Part shown: positions 48,699 to 56,542 of the stretch, piece by piece
Layout of the letters: every line of letters starts with the position of its first letter
Numbering within the stretch: position 1 is the stretch's first letter
Origin: SpSt-333 sp040751955
GTDB taxonomy: Bacteria > Bacteroidota > Ignavibacteria > UBA10030 > UBA8401
Assembly (NCBI GenBank): GCA_040751955.1
Contig: JBFMFY010000012.1
Location: forward strand, 1-64,000
Length of the DNA: 64,000 nt
Direction of reading: 5' to 3'
Notes under the pieces: generated by a model
Database searches by the model: none
Seen by the model: the letters and a program-made list of their open reading frames with translations, nothing else
Told to the model about the DNA's origin: nothing
Program-made: the position numbers and the translations under genes

Positions 48699-51017
48699 CT
48701 ACATTGTTACACTTATCCCTACCAGATAATTCCTCTCTGCCGCCGGAAAGAATGCATTCCCTTCGCCGCTTTGCATGTACAATTTGTTGAGGAGATTTCT
48801 CGCTTCGCAGCGCAGCGATATTTCGGCATCTCCGAACTTCGGAAGAGAGTAAAGAGTTTCCAAATTCAGAACAGTATACGAATCATTTCGATTGTTTGCA
48901 TTCTTAAAATTGTCGGTGTAGAACGATCCGACATATTTTATTAACAGCGATGCGGTCAATCCCTCCCGCTCGAACGTGAATCGGAGATTGCCGAGCACAT
49001 CCGGAAAGCCTGCAATGGGATTGCCGTCAAGTTTTGTTTTATACACAGCACCAGCGGACACACTATCCACATTAAAAAATTCTACGATCCTGTTTGACGA
49101 AATCGCACCATTGCCGCTAATCACCAGTACATCGGAAATCTGGATTGTTCCTTCCAATTCCAATCCGAGATGACGCGTGCGCGGCGCATTGCCGTACACC
49201 GGATTGCCGAAAATATCGACTTGTCCGCTCTTCACTAATTCGTCTGTGAATTCCATCCAATACACATTTGCATTCAACAACATATCGCTCGACTTGTATC
49301 CTGTTCCCAATTCCACATTGATCAATTGTTCCGGTTTTGCGATCGGTTTTGTGAAATCATATTTCGTTACTCCGCCGGTTGTATCCGCCTCAAATGCCGG
49401 TGTCGCTCCGAAGTACGCATCTTCCGCAGCGTAAAGATTTCTCAGACGCGGCTCGCGTGATGTGTAGCCGAACGATACGTAGGCATTCCACTCTTCGTCG
49501 ATATTGTAATTCACGCCGATGCGCGGATTGACGAAATGGTACGGCACGCTGAATGAATATTGTGTGAACTTCTCATGTTGGATTTGATATTCGTTAAACG
49601 CATACTGCACATTTGCCATCAGTGTCGCCTTCTCATCGATCTTGAAATTCTCCGTCACGTACAACGATGCCATATGTTTGATCCCGTCGTATTGATAGAA
49701 TCGGTAATCGGGATCGTAATTGGCGGGAAGTCCTTCCGCATATTGAATCTTTCCCCAGTGCGATCCTTTGTGGTAACGGTATTCTCCGCCGATCGTCAAT
49801 TCACCGTGGTCGTGCTGCCATTCAAATCGGGGCAGCCATCCCCACTGCACCAGATCGACACCTCCGCGGATGATTTCATTTGAGAGATTTCTTCCCACAG
49901 TGTGTCCGTTCAAACGGAAGGAGAGTGTATCGGTATCAGAAAGAAAATTCCCATCCTTATCATAATTTAACCCAATCCATGTTCCGTCGTAATCGAACCA
50001 GCCGTGGCTGTCGTAGTAAAAGAGTGTGTTGTGGAGATGCATGTCGTCTGTAAATTCCCAGTCGTTGATGATCTCGTAATGCGGCTGGTTAAATCGTTCC
50101 GTTTCCTGCGGGCGGCGCAAAACAGTGAAACCGTAATTCGTTCCTGCGGAATCGAATTCCCAGTACGAAAAATTCATTCGTCGCAGCTTGGGATTATCAT
50201 TCACAAATTTGGGCAAACCGGTGTACACTAATTTGTCTTCGATCGGTCCGCCGAACAGATGAATGCGTGTGGTCATATTCTCATCGAACCGCAACGCACC
50301 GAAGAAATAAGATCCCATTTCAATCGCAGAGTGTATTCGGTATCCGTTGGATTGAATCTTTCCGATTCTTCCATAGAACATATATTTTTCCCCGACAACA
50401 CCTGAATTGAACGACGCAGAAAGTTTTCTCATTGTCATCGGCAATGATTGCGAACTGTCGCCGTATTCTTGAAATCCGAACATCGATTCGAATTTTGCGT
50501 ACGGATTTGTTGTGAACGGATTGGTGATGATATTGATCGAGCCGCCGATTGCCGGAGGACCATAGAACGCACTCCCCGCACCGCGCTGCACCTGCACGTT
50601 GGATGAACTCGCCAGTACATCGGGAAAATCGATCCAGTACACGTTGTGGTCTTCCGGATCGTTCTGTGGAACACCGTTCACCATGATCGAGAGGCGACGT
50701 TGATCGAATCCACGCAGAAAAATAAAATTATAGCCGATCCCGTTCCCGCCGTCGGAATACGAGATCATCGACGGCTGCTCGGCAAGCAGCACCGGTACAT
50801 CCTGCATCGAATAGCGCTGTTGTATCAATCCTTTGCCAATATTGGTGAACGTCACGGGCGTTTCGCGCTCCTTCGCCGTTGTGCCGGTAATAAGCACCGG
50901 GTCAAGATTGTACCGGACACTGTCTTTTGCAGGTTCCTGCTGCGCTGATATGATTGAAAAGATACCAAGCAGCATCAGCACAAATTTGGAATTAGGAATT
51001 TGGAATTTGGAATTCAT
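48699..51017 (-). CDS. TonB-dependent outer-membrane receptor (probable thiamine uptake)
   Basis: A 772-residue receptor. After the signal peptide (FVLMLLGIFSIISAQQ) it has a plug domain (PVTFTNIGKGLIQQRYSMQD, then RRLSIMVNGVPQNDPEDHN and FPDVLASSSNVQVQRG, GSINIITNP) and a 22-strand-type barrel ending in NYLVGISVTM. A TPP riboswitch and terminator lie directly upstream, so expression falls when TPP is plentiful. Thiamine or a precursor is therefore the likely ligand. The first codons (MNSKFQIPNSK) derive from a repeat-like sequence; the ATG at 50975 would start closer to the signal core. Confidence 0.92.
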   Translation of the reverse strand: MNSKFQIPNSKFVLMLLGIFSIISAQQEPAKDSVRYNLDPVLITGTTAKERETPVTFTNIGKGLIQQRYSMQDVPVLLAEQPSMISYSDGGNGIGYNFIFLRGFDQRRLSIMVNGVPQNDPEDHNVYWIDFPDVLASSSNVQVQRGAGSAFYGPPAIGGSINIITNPFTTNPYAKFESMFGFQEYGDSSQSLPMTMRKLSASFNSGVVGEKYMFYGRIGKIQSNGYRIHSAIEMGSYFFGALRFDENMTTRIHLFGGPIEDKLVYTGLPKFVNDNPKLRRMNFSYWEFDSAGTNYGFTVLRRPQETERFNQPHYEIINDWEFTDDMHLHNTLFYYDSHGWFDYDGTWIGLNYDKDGNFLSDTDTLSFRLNGHTVGRNLSNEIIRGGVDLVQWGWLPRFEWQHDHGELTIGGEYRYHKGSHWGKIQYAEGLPANYDPDYRFYQYDGIKHMASLYVTENFKIDEKATLMANVQYAFNEYQIQHEKFTQYSFSVPYHFVNPRIGVNYNIDEEWNAYVSFGYTSREPRLRNLYAAEDAYFGATPAFEADTTGGVTKYDFTKPIAKPEQLINVELGTGYKSSDMLLNANVYWMEFTDELVKSGQVDIFGNPVYGNAPRTRHLGLELEGTIQISDVLVISGNGAISSNRIVEFFNVDSVSAGAVYKTKLDGNPIAGFPDVLGNLRFTFEREGLTASLLIKYVGSFYTDNFKNANNRNDSYTVLNLETLYSLPKFGDAEISLRCEARNLLNKLYMQSGEGNAFFPAAERNYLVGISVTM

Positions 51018-51058
51018 AATTGTTTCCTCCTCAATCTTCCCGTCACTGAGATAAACGG

Positions 51059-51101
51059 AAAAAAAATGCCGCTACTGAAAACCACAGCATCAGTAACGGC
51101 A
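51059..51101 (-). terminator. Riboswitch-controlled intrinsic terminator
   Basis: On the minus strand a 12-bp stem (TGCCGTTACTGA with TCAGTAGCGGCA, one G-T pair) is followed by eight T. It lies between the TPP aptamer and the TonB receptor gene, so it is the expression platform that stops transcription when TPP is bound. Confidence 0.85.
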
Positions 51102-51126
51102 AATTTTTTATTGTGAAATAATGAAT

Positions 51127-51250
51127 TTGACGTTTCCCTACGCTGGTATTATCCAGATCAGGTGGTTCATCCCGATGTTTTCCATCGGGAATCAAGGGTA
51201 TGTTCTCAGTTTTCCGATTCTATCGAATCGGAATAACACCCCTAACGAGG
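51127..51250 (-). promoter_or_regulatory. TPP riboswitch (THI element)
   Basis: Reading the minus strand, the conserved aptamer parts occur in order: GGGGTG near 51243, CTGAGA near 51212, ACCCTT near 51198, and then GAACCTGATCTGGATAATAC with CAGCGTAGGGAA around 51131. The variable P3 helix is the CCGATTCGATAGAATCGG hairpin, and a second arm is CCCGATGGAAAACATCGGG. It controls the receptor, thiN and transporter operon together with the downstream terminator. Confidence 0.95.
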
Positions 51251-51321
51251 TACAGCATTGATATTTTGAAAGAACGAATCTCTACATCAATATACTCCTA
51301 TTTATCTTACGATACAAGATA

Positions 51322-52035
51322 TCAGTTATCTTTGGATCCGTCTTTGTTGTTGTCTTTGTAGACTTTTATGGATGCCTTCAGGTTTTCATCGATCACACCT
51401 TCATTGTTCGGATCTTTTGGATTCACCAGTGCGCCGGACTGATTCTTGAACCAGTTTGCAGAACTGATGACTACCGTTGCATTGACTGCGGGTGATGCTT
51501 CGCTGACATCAATGGCGGGATCGAAATCGACTTTTTGTTTCGCATCCACTTTTGACCGGTACGCGAATGTATCCGGCGCAGCGCCTGTGTTGTACACAAT
51601 ACCATTGATGATAATGCTGTACCGCTCACCGGCAAGAAATTCTGCAAACAGCGTTGAATCTGTAGCGGCTATTTCTGTCTGCTCCACTCGGTGAACATCA
51701 TATTCAATCCTGCTGTATGATCCGAACGGAACTGTGATTGAACCGACAGATTGTACCGATCCGTTCAAACTCAATTCCAGGATCATCGGAGCGGTCCTGA
51801 AATTGGAACTGTCCCCTTTCGGCGATTTGAATTTTATGTCGCGCAAGACAAACCGCGCCCGCGTGATCTTGATTGAATCCAGGGCAGCCGATTGTTCGCT
51901 CTTTGCCAGTGTCGATGTCGTGTACTTGGACGACATCCCCAGCGTTCCGCTTGTCGGTTTTGAATCGGTGGAATTATCGCATCCCCATGCTGCAATTCCA
52001 AGTAAAACACTCCCCACAATCAACAAATGTTTCAT
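51322..52035 (-). CDS. Hypothetical lipoprotein
   Basis: A 237-residue protein with a lipoprotein signal (MKHLLIVGSVLLGIAAWGCD, lipobox AAWGC at Cys19). The mature part is mostly strand-rich (ARFVLRDIKFKSPKGDSSNF, ILELSLNGSVQSVGSITVPF) as in DUF4382-like carbohydrate-binding or calcium-dependent folds, and ends in an Asp/Asn/Lys-rich tail (YKDNNKDGSKDN) resembling a calcium loop. It is placed in the cell envelope; the function is unknown. The upstream region carries a decayed hutI tail and a REP. Confidence 0.65.
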   Translation of the reverse strand: MKHLLIVGSVLLGIAAWGCDNSTDSKPTSGTLGMSSKYTTSTLAKSEQSAALDSIKITRARFVLRDIKFKSPKGDSSNFRTAPMILELSLNGSVQSVGSITVPFGSYSRIEYDVHRVEQTEIAATDSTLFAEFLAGERYSIIINGIVYNTGAAPDTFAYRSKVDAKQKVDFDPAIDVSEASPAVNATVVISSANWFKNQSGALVNPKDPNNEGVIDENLKASIKVYKDNNKDGSKDN

Positions 52036-52168
52036 TGCAACTCCTTATGATGGTTATTGGTGACATCGTATGGTAAGCTATGGGAGGAGTGTTTGTTGTG
52101 CGAAGTGTCACGAAAAAGATGAGAGAAGTCAACTGTAGAAAATTTCAGCAGGAGAAAAATGTGTGATT

Positions 52169-52219
52169 TCAAAACTCCAACACTACACCGTTCTTCACAA
52201 CCTTTCACACATGGATCAC
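52169..52219 (-). pseudogene. Decayed copy A of the hutI 3' end
   Basis: Read on the minus strand this gives VIHV-stop-KVVKNGVVLEF-stop, aligned without gaps to the end of hutI, VNHVWKVIKNGVVLEF-stop. About 39 of 51 bases agree. The Trp codon TGG has become TGA. It is fused to REP A on its right. Confidence 0.65.
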
Positions 52220-52292
52220 ATTTCAACACACGTAGGAACGTCTGAAAAGACGTTCCTTGTATTCGGAACGTGTTGTCACGCGTTCCTACATT
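52190..52292. repeat. 103-bp direct repeat, copy A
   Basis: Nearly identical to 52895-52997 (three visible mismatches). It contains part of the decayed hutI tail and a REP-like palindrome: GTAG at 52232 then GGAACGTC-TGAAAA-GACGTTCC, and a second half ending in GTTCCTAC. Confidence 0.85.
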
Positions 52293-52809
52293 ACATCATT
52301 AAATTTTCCGGATTGTTTTTATCCATCTCCCAGTGTAGCGGGTTATTTACAATGTACATTCTTATCGCATGCAATTCTTTTTCATTCCGAATAATCCTGT
52401 CATAAAACCGTGACTGCCAAATTTGTGTTGATTTGTCTGTTTCTCTGCATTTCATTGTTACCGCCGCTTTGTATCCTTTGATAATTGTGGAAACTGAATG
52501 CGCTTTAATTTTTAACTCTTTCTTTTCTAGAAATGATCTCTCGTTTGGATTATTGATTGCAATAATTCCGTGAACGTGATTCGGCATGACAATGTATGAA
52601 TCTAATTGTGCAAACGGCGCCTTCTTGGGAATCAATTTCCAATATTCGTCTGCAATCATACCGATGGAAGATAATTCCATTTTTCCATGTACAATTTTAC
52701 CGAAATAATGAACTCGATTTTTTGCACAGATCGTAACAAAATAAAGCCCAGTGCTTGCATAATTAAAATATGGCAGGCGGAATTGTTTATGGTCTTTAAA
52801 CCTTTTCAT
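52291..52809 (-). CDS. REP-associated tyrosine transposase (RAYT)
   Basis: A 172-residue HUH endonuclease related to IS200/IS605 TnpA. FNYASTGLYFVTICAKNRVH and VMPNHVHGIIAI (His-x-His metal site) and the nucleophile Tyr in QSRFYDRIIRNEKEL are in the expected order, as is the C-terminal YIVNNPLHWEMD. RAYTs do not form an IS with ends of their own but act on REP sequences, and REP-like GTAG palindromes lie on both sides here. It is AT-rich compared with its neighbours. Confidence 0.93.
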   Translation of the reverse strand: MKRFKDHKQFRLPYFNYASTGLYFVTICAKNRVHYFGKIVHGKMELSSIGMIADEYWKLIPKKAPFAQLDSYIVMPNHVHGIIAINNPNERSFLEKKELKIKAHSVSTIIKGYKAAVTMKCRETDKSTQIWQSRFYDRIIRNEKELHAIRMYIVNNPLHWEMDKNNPENLMM

Positions 52810-52813
52810 TCCA

Positions 52814-52877
52814 ACGTGTACGAATATCTGAAAAGACGTTCCTTTTTATTTGGAACGTGTTGTCACACGTTCCTACG
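52814..52877. repeat. Divergent REP-like palindrome C
   Basis: A degenerate version of the REP, with ATCTGAAAAGACGTTCC, GGAACGTGTTGTCACACGTTCC and an inverted GTAG at the end (CCTAC). It lies directly beside the RAYT start and covers its likely promoter region. Confidence 0.7.
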
Positions 52878-52880
52878 TTT

Positions 52881-52924
52881 TCAAAATACCATACGTTCTT
52901 CACAACCTTTCACACATGGTTCAC
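52881..52924 (-). pseudogene. Decayed copy B of the hutI 3' end
   Basis: On the minus strand it reads VNHV-stop-KVVKN, then diverges (VWYFE), so it matches the hutI end for about ten codons. It lies between REP C and REP B. Confidence 0.55.
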
Positions 52925-52997
52925 ATTTCAACACACGTAGGAACGTCTGAAAAGACGTTCCTTGTATTCGGAACGTGTTGTCACGAGTTCTTACATT
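52895..52997. repeat. 103-bp direct repeat, copy B
   Basis: Partner of 52190-52292. It contains a REP with GTAG at 52937 and ends three bases before the hutI stop codon, so the REP abuts the true gene end. Confidence 0.85.
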
Positions 52998-52999
52998 GC

Positions 53000-54238
53000 C
53001 TAAAATTCCAGCACTACCCCGTTTTTAATTACCTTCCACACATGATTCACACCGTAATGGTATGGAATGTACCGGTAGTCGTGTACGTCGTAGATGACCA
53101 CATCCCCCTGTTTACCGATCTCGATGCTGCCGATCTCTGCAGATAATCCGAGTGCGGCTGCGCCGTTGAGCGTTGCGGCGGTGATCGCTTCTTCCGGCGT
53201 CATCCGCATCTGCGCGCAGGCGAGCGTCAGCATCATCTGCATCGAGTAACTCATCTGCGAACCGGGATTGAAATCGGTCGCGATGGCAAGTGGAATTCCC
53301 GCATCGATAATCGCCCGCGCCGGTGCGTACGGATGATTGAGAAAGAGCGAACAGCCAGGCAACACTGTTGCTATAGTTTGAGAATTTTTCAATGCCGCAA
53401 TGCCGCTTTCATTTGTCTTTTCAAGATGGTCAACGGAGATCGCATTATGTTTGGCGCCGAGTTCGACGGCGCCGATTGCGTTCAATTGGTCGGCGTGCAG
53501 CTTCGGGATCATTCCGTGTCGTTTTGCTTCAAGGATGATCTGTTCCGTGAAATGAAGATCAAAATATCCTTGCTCGCAGAAGACATCGACGAATGTGGCG
53601 AGTTTCTTTTCCGCGATGTACGGCATCATGTAATCGCAGATACGGTCAACGTATCCCTGTTTATCCTCTTTATATTCGGGTGGAAATGCATGCGCACCGA
53701 GGAATGTTCCAACGATCGTTGCGTAATGATCGCGCTGCAGATCGTGGATCACTTCGAGTATTTTTATTTCCGCTTCCGGTGAAAGCCCGTACCCACTTTT
53801 GATCTCCATGGTCGTGGTGCCGTACCGCATCATATCATCAAGACGGCGTTCAGCGAGGTGATACAGTTCTTTCTTCGATGCATCGCGCGTCGCCCGCATT
53901 GTGGAAAGGATCCCGCCGCCTGCTTCTGCAATTTCCTGGTATGATTTTCCTTCAGCACGCATTGCAAACTCATTCTCACGGCTCCCAGCAAAAACGGTAT
54001 GTGTGTGCGAATCAACGAATCCCGGCAGCACTGCCCGTCCCTCCGCATCAATCACATCAAAATCTTCCGGTGCAGATAGCTCATTTTTTTTCCCGATCTT
54101 TGAGATAATACCGTTTTCAATCAGGATCGATGCATCGGAAACTATTCCAAGCGAACGCATCTCTTCGCCTGTCTTTACCCGCCTTCCGTTCGCAGCAACG
54201 GTTACCAATTGTCCTATATTATTGATCAGCAGATTCAT
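53000..54238 (-). CDS. hutI: Imidazolonepropionase
   Basis: A 412-residue amidohydrolase that opens the imidazolone ring to N-formimino-L-glutamate in histidine breakdown. The metal site HTHTVFAGSRENEF is near residue 77, with further ligands in KLHADQLNAIGAVELG (near residue 243) and ATDFNPGSQMSYSMQMML (near residue 317). It follows the hutU, Hpt and small-protein genes on the minus strand, with which it overlaps. The 3' end (KVIKNGVVLEF) has two decayed copies downstream. hutH is not in this window. Confidence 0.95.
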   Translation of the reverse strand: MNLLINNIGQLVTVAANGRRVKTGEEMRSLGIVSDASILIENGIISKIGKKNELSAPEDFDVIDAEGRAVLPGFVDSHTHTVFAGSRENEFAMRAEGKSYQEIAEAGGGILSTMRATRDASKKELYHLAERRLDDMMRYGTTTMEIKSGYGLSPEAEIKILEVIHDLQRDHYATIVGTFLGAHAFPPEYKEDKQGYVDRICDYMMPYIAEKKLATFVDVFCEQGYFDLHFTEQIILEAKRHGMIPKLHADQLNAIGAVELGAKHNAISVDHLEKTNESGIAALKNSQTIATVLPGCSLFLNHPYAPARAIIDAGIPLAIATDFNPGSQMSYSMQMMLTLACAQMRMTPEEAITAATLNGAAALGLSAEIGSIEIGKQGDVVIYDVHDYRYIPYHYGVNHVWKVIKNGVVLEF

Positions 54239-54413
54239 TGGGTATATTCTTCTCGGGTTGAAATCCTTTGCATTCTTTCACCGGAAGCCGTGGATATTTG
54301 GGAAAAGCAGGATCTGTTCTTGACATTTCACAGAGATGGAATTCGGTTCCCCGGTTCGATACGACGAGAGAATGAAAAATGCATGTTTCGCAAAGTCCGA
54401 CCGTCGTCCTCAT
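54219..54413 (-). CDS. Small cysteine-containing protein in the hut operon
   Basis: 64 residues from the ATG at 54413 (MRTTVGLCETCIFHSLVVSN); an ATG at 54425 adds four residues. It has Cys pairs in CETC and at LCEMS and ECKGF with conserved DPAFPKYPRLPV. I recall proteins of this plan as uncharacterised, with a likely zinc site. It overlaps the hutI start by 20 bases, in agreement with an operon. The function is unknown. Confidence 0.65.
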   Translation of the reverse strand: MRTTVGLCETCIFHSLVVSNRGTEFHLCEMSRTDPAFPKYPRLPVKECKGFQPEKNIPNESADQ

Positions 54414-54414
54414 A

Positions 54415-54789
54415 CTATGGATCAATCAGCTTCGGTGCAATACGATCGAGCGTTACCAGTAGTTCCTTAAGTTCTGCTTCAAGCTCTGAAAGCAACGATT
54501 GCAATTCAGTATCATCATTACCGCCGGCAAATCCTTCCAATTTCATACTGAGCGCAGCTGCGGCATCCGCACCGATTGTCAACAATAATCCCTTAAGTTT
54601 ATGTGCGTGAAACACTCTCTTTGCGGAATTCCCTTCGCGAATAGATTGTGAAAGAAGAGTGAAATCTTCCTGCAACTGCTTTGGTGCCGATTCAAGAAAT
54701 TCTTTTATGAATTCAAGGTCGGTATCGGCTTTCAGTTGCAGAAGCCGGTTGAAGAGTGCATCATTAGATTTATTTGTTGTGCTTTCCAT
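54415..54789 (-). CDS. Hpt-domain phosphotransfer protein
   Basis: A 124-residue single Hpt domain. The phosphorylatable His is in HAHKLKGLLLTIGADAAAAL (near residue 61), in the usual HxxKG form. Such proteins relay phosphate between hybrid kinases and response regulators. Its place between hutU and hutI is unusual, since Hpt proteins are seldom part of histidine degradation; the hybrid kinase at 44453 is a possible partner. The function is inferred. Confidence 0.85.
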   Translation of the reverse strand: MESTTNKSNDALFNRLLQLKADTDLEFIKEFLESAPKQLQEDFTLLSQSIREGNSAKRVFHAHKLKGLLLTIGADAAAALSMKLEGFAGGNDDTELQSLLSELEAELKELLVTLDRIAPKLIDP

Positions 54790-54802
54790 AAAGATGCACT
54801 GA

Positions 54803-56455
54803 TTATTTTAGCATCGGTATTTTCACATTAAACAGCTTTGCATTCTTCACCGCCCTCTCATAACCCGCATCTGCATGGCGTATGATTCCCATTCCCGGAT
54901 CAAATGTGAGGACGCGTTGCAAGCGCTCATCTGCCTCATTGGATCCGTCGCACACGATCACCATGCCGTTATGAATGGAATTTCCGATGCCGACGCCGCC
55001 GCCGTGATGCACGCTCACCCAGCTTGCGCCGCCGATAGAATTGAGCATTGCTCCAAGAATAGGCCAATCGGCAATTGCATCACTTCCGTCTTTCATTTTT
55101 TCAGTCTCGCGATTCGGTGATGCAACGCTGCCGCAATCGAGATGATCGCGCCCGATAACGATCGGCGCCTTCACTTCTTTTTTCCGAACGAGATCGTTGA
55201 AGATCTTACCCATCTTTGCTCGTTCTCCGTATCCCAGCCAGCAAATGCGGGCGGGCAATCCTTGAAACGCAACATGTTTCTGCGCTTTCTCGATCCAGTT
55301 TTTCAACAATGTGTTGTCGGGAAATGTTTCGAGAACCGCACGGTCTGTTCTGTAAATATCTTCAGGATCGCCGGAAAGCGCCACCCAACGGAACGGACCT
55401 TTGCCATCGCAAAAGAGCGGACGGATATATTCGGGTACAAATCCGGGAATATCGAATGCTTTCTTCACGCCGTAGGAGAATGCTTCACCCCGGATGTTGT
55501 TGCCGTAGTCGAAAACAATTTTCCCTTTCTTCTTCAACAACAGTAATCCTTTCACATGTTCTGCAATGGATGAGCGTGAAAGTTCAACATATTTATTAGG
55601 ATTCTTCTTCCGCATGTCGAGCGCTTTCTCGTAACTCATTCCCGCAGGCACATAACCGTTCAGCGTATCGTGTGCGGAGGTTTGATCGGTGACGATGTCG
55701 GGAAGAAATTTTCCACAGGCAATCTTCGGGACGATTTCCGCCGCATTGCCGAGCAGTCCGACCGAGAGAGGCATTTTATTTTCTTTCGCCATCCGGATCA
55801 TCGCCATCGCATCGTCAAAGTTGTCGGTCATCTTGTCAAGGTATTTTGTTGCGAGACGTTTTTCAATGCGCGAGCGGTCAACTTCGATGGCAAGACATGC
55901 GGCGCCGTTCATTGTTGCAGCAAGCGGCTGTGCACCTCCCATGCCGCCGAGACCGGCAGTGAGTAGAAATTTTCCGGCAAGAGTTCCGTTAAAATGCTGC
56001 CGTGCCGCTTCGGCAAATGTTTCGTACGTTCCCTGCAAAATTCCCTGCGTGCCGATGTAGATCCAACTCCCCGCGGTCATCTGCCCATACATTGTCAGTC
56101 CGAGCCCTTCGAGCCGGCGGAATTCATCCCAAGTTGCCCATTTGGGAACTAGCATAGAGTTGGAAATGAGGACACGCGGAGCGTTGAGATGAGTTGTGAA
56201 AATGCCAACCGGTTTTCCGGATTGCACGAGAAGTGTTTCGTCGTTTTCTAAATTTTTTAATGCGTCAACAATTGAATCGAAACATTTCCAATTACGTGCG
56301 GCTTTTCCTGTTCCGCCATAGACGATAAGTTCTTGCGGTTTTTCGGCGACGTCGGGATCGAGATTGTTCATCAGCATCCTGATCGCCGCTTCTTGTATCC
56401 ACCCTTTTGCGGAAATGTTTGTTCCGCGCGGGGCGCGAATAATACGGGACATCAT
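54803..56455 (-). CDS. hutU: Urocanate hydratase
   Basis: A 550-residue NAD-dependent enzyme converting urocanate to imidazolone propionate. Signature stretches are GTGKAARNWKCFDSIVDALK, TAGSWIYIGTQGILQGTYET, TAGLGGMGGAQPLAATMNGA and the end GRDHLDCGSVASPNRETEKM, GGASWVSVHHGGGVGIGNSI and DPGMGIIRHADAGYERA. The conserved cysteine in RICWLGYGERA is probably the active-site residue of this family. It heads the hut cluster. Length is normal. Confidence 0.97.
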   Translation of the reverse strand: MMSRIIRAPRGTNISAKGWIQEAAIRMLMNNLDPDVAEKPQELIVYGGTGKAARNWKCFDSIVDALKNLENDETLLVQSGKPVGIFTTHLNAPRVLISNSMLVPKWATWDEFRRLEGLGLTMYGQMTAGSWIYIGTQGILQGTYETFAEAARQHFNGTLAGKFLLTAGLGGMGGAQPLAATMNGAACLAIEVDRSRIEKRLATKYLDKMTDNFDDAMAMIRMAKENKMPLSVGLLGNAAEIVPKIACGKFLPDIVTDQTSAHDTLNGYVPAGMSYEKALDMRKKNPNKYVELSRSSIAEHVKGLLLLKKKGKIVFDYGNNIRGEAFSYGVKKAFDIPGFVPEYIRPLFCDGKGPFRWVALSGDPEDIYRTDRAVLETFPDNTLLKNWIEKAQKHVAFQGLPARICWLGYGERAKMGKIFNDLVRKKEVKAPIVIGRDHLDCGSVASPNRETEKMKDGSDAIADWPILGAMLNSIGGASWVSVHHGGGVGIGNSIHNGMVIVCDGSNEADERLQRVLTFDPGMGIIRHADAGYERAVKNAKLFNVKIPMLK

Positions 56456-56485
56456 GACTCCAAAGTTTTATGGACAAATATAAAC

Positions 56486-56524
56486 AAAAAAAGGGGAAAA
56501 CATTGAATACTGTTTCCCCTTTCT
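56486..56524 (-). terminator. Intrinsic terminator after the PLP decarboxylase
   Basis: On the minus strand GAAAGGGGAAAC pairs with GTTTTCCCCTTT (one bulged base), then a run of seven T follows. Confidence 0.75.
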
Positions 56525-56542
56525 GAATGTTCTTTGATTCTT

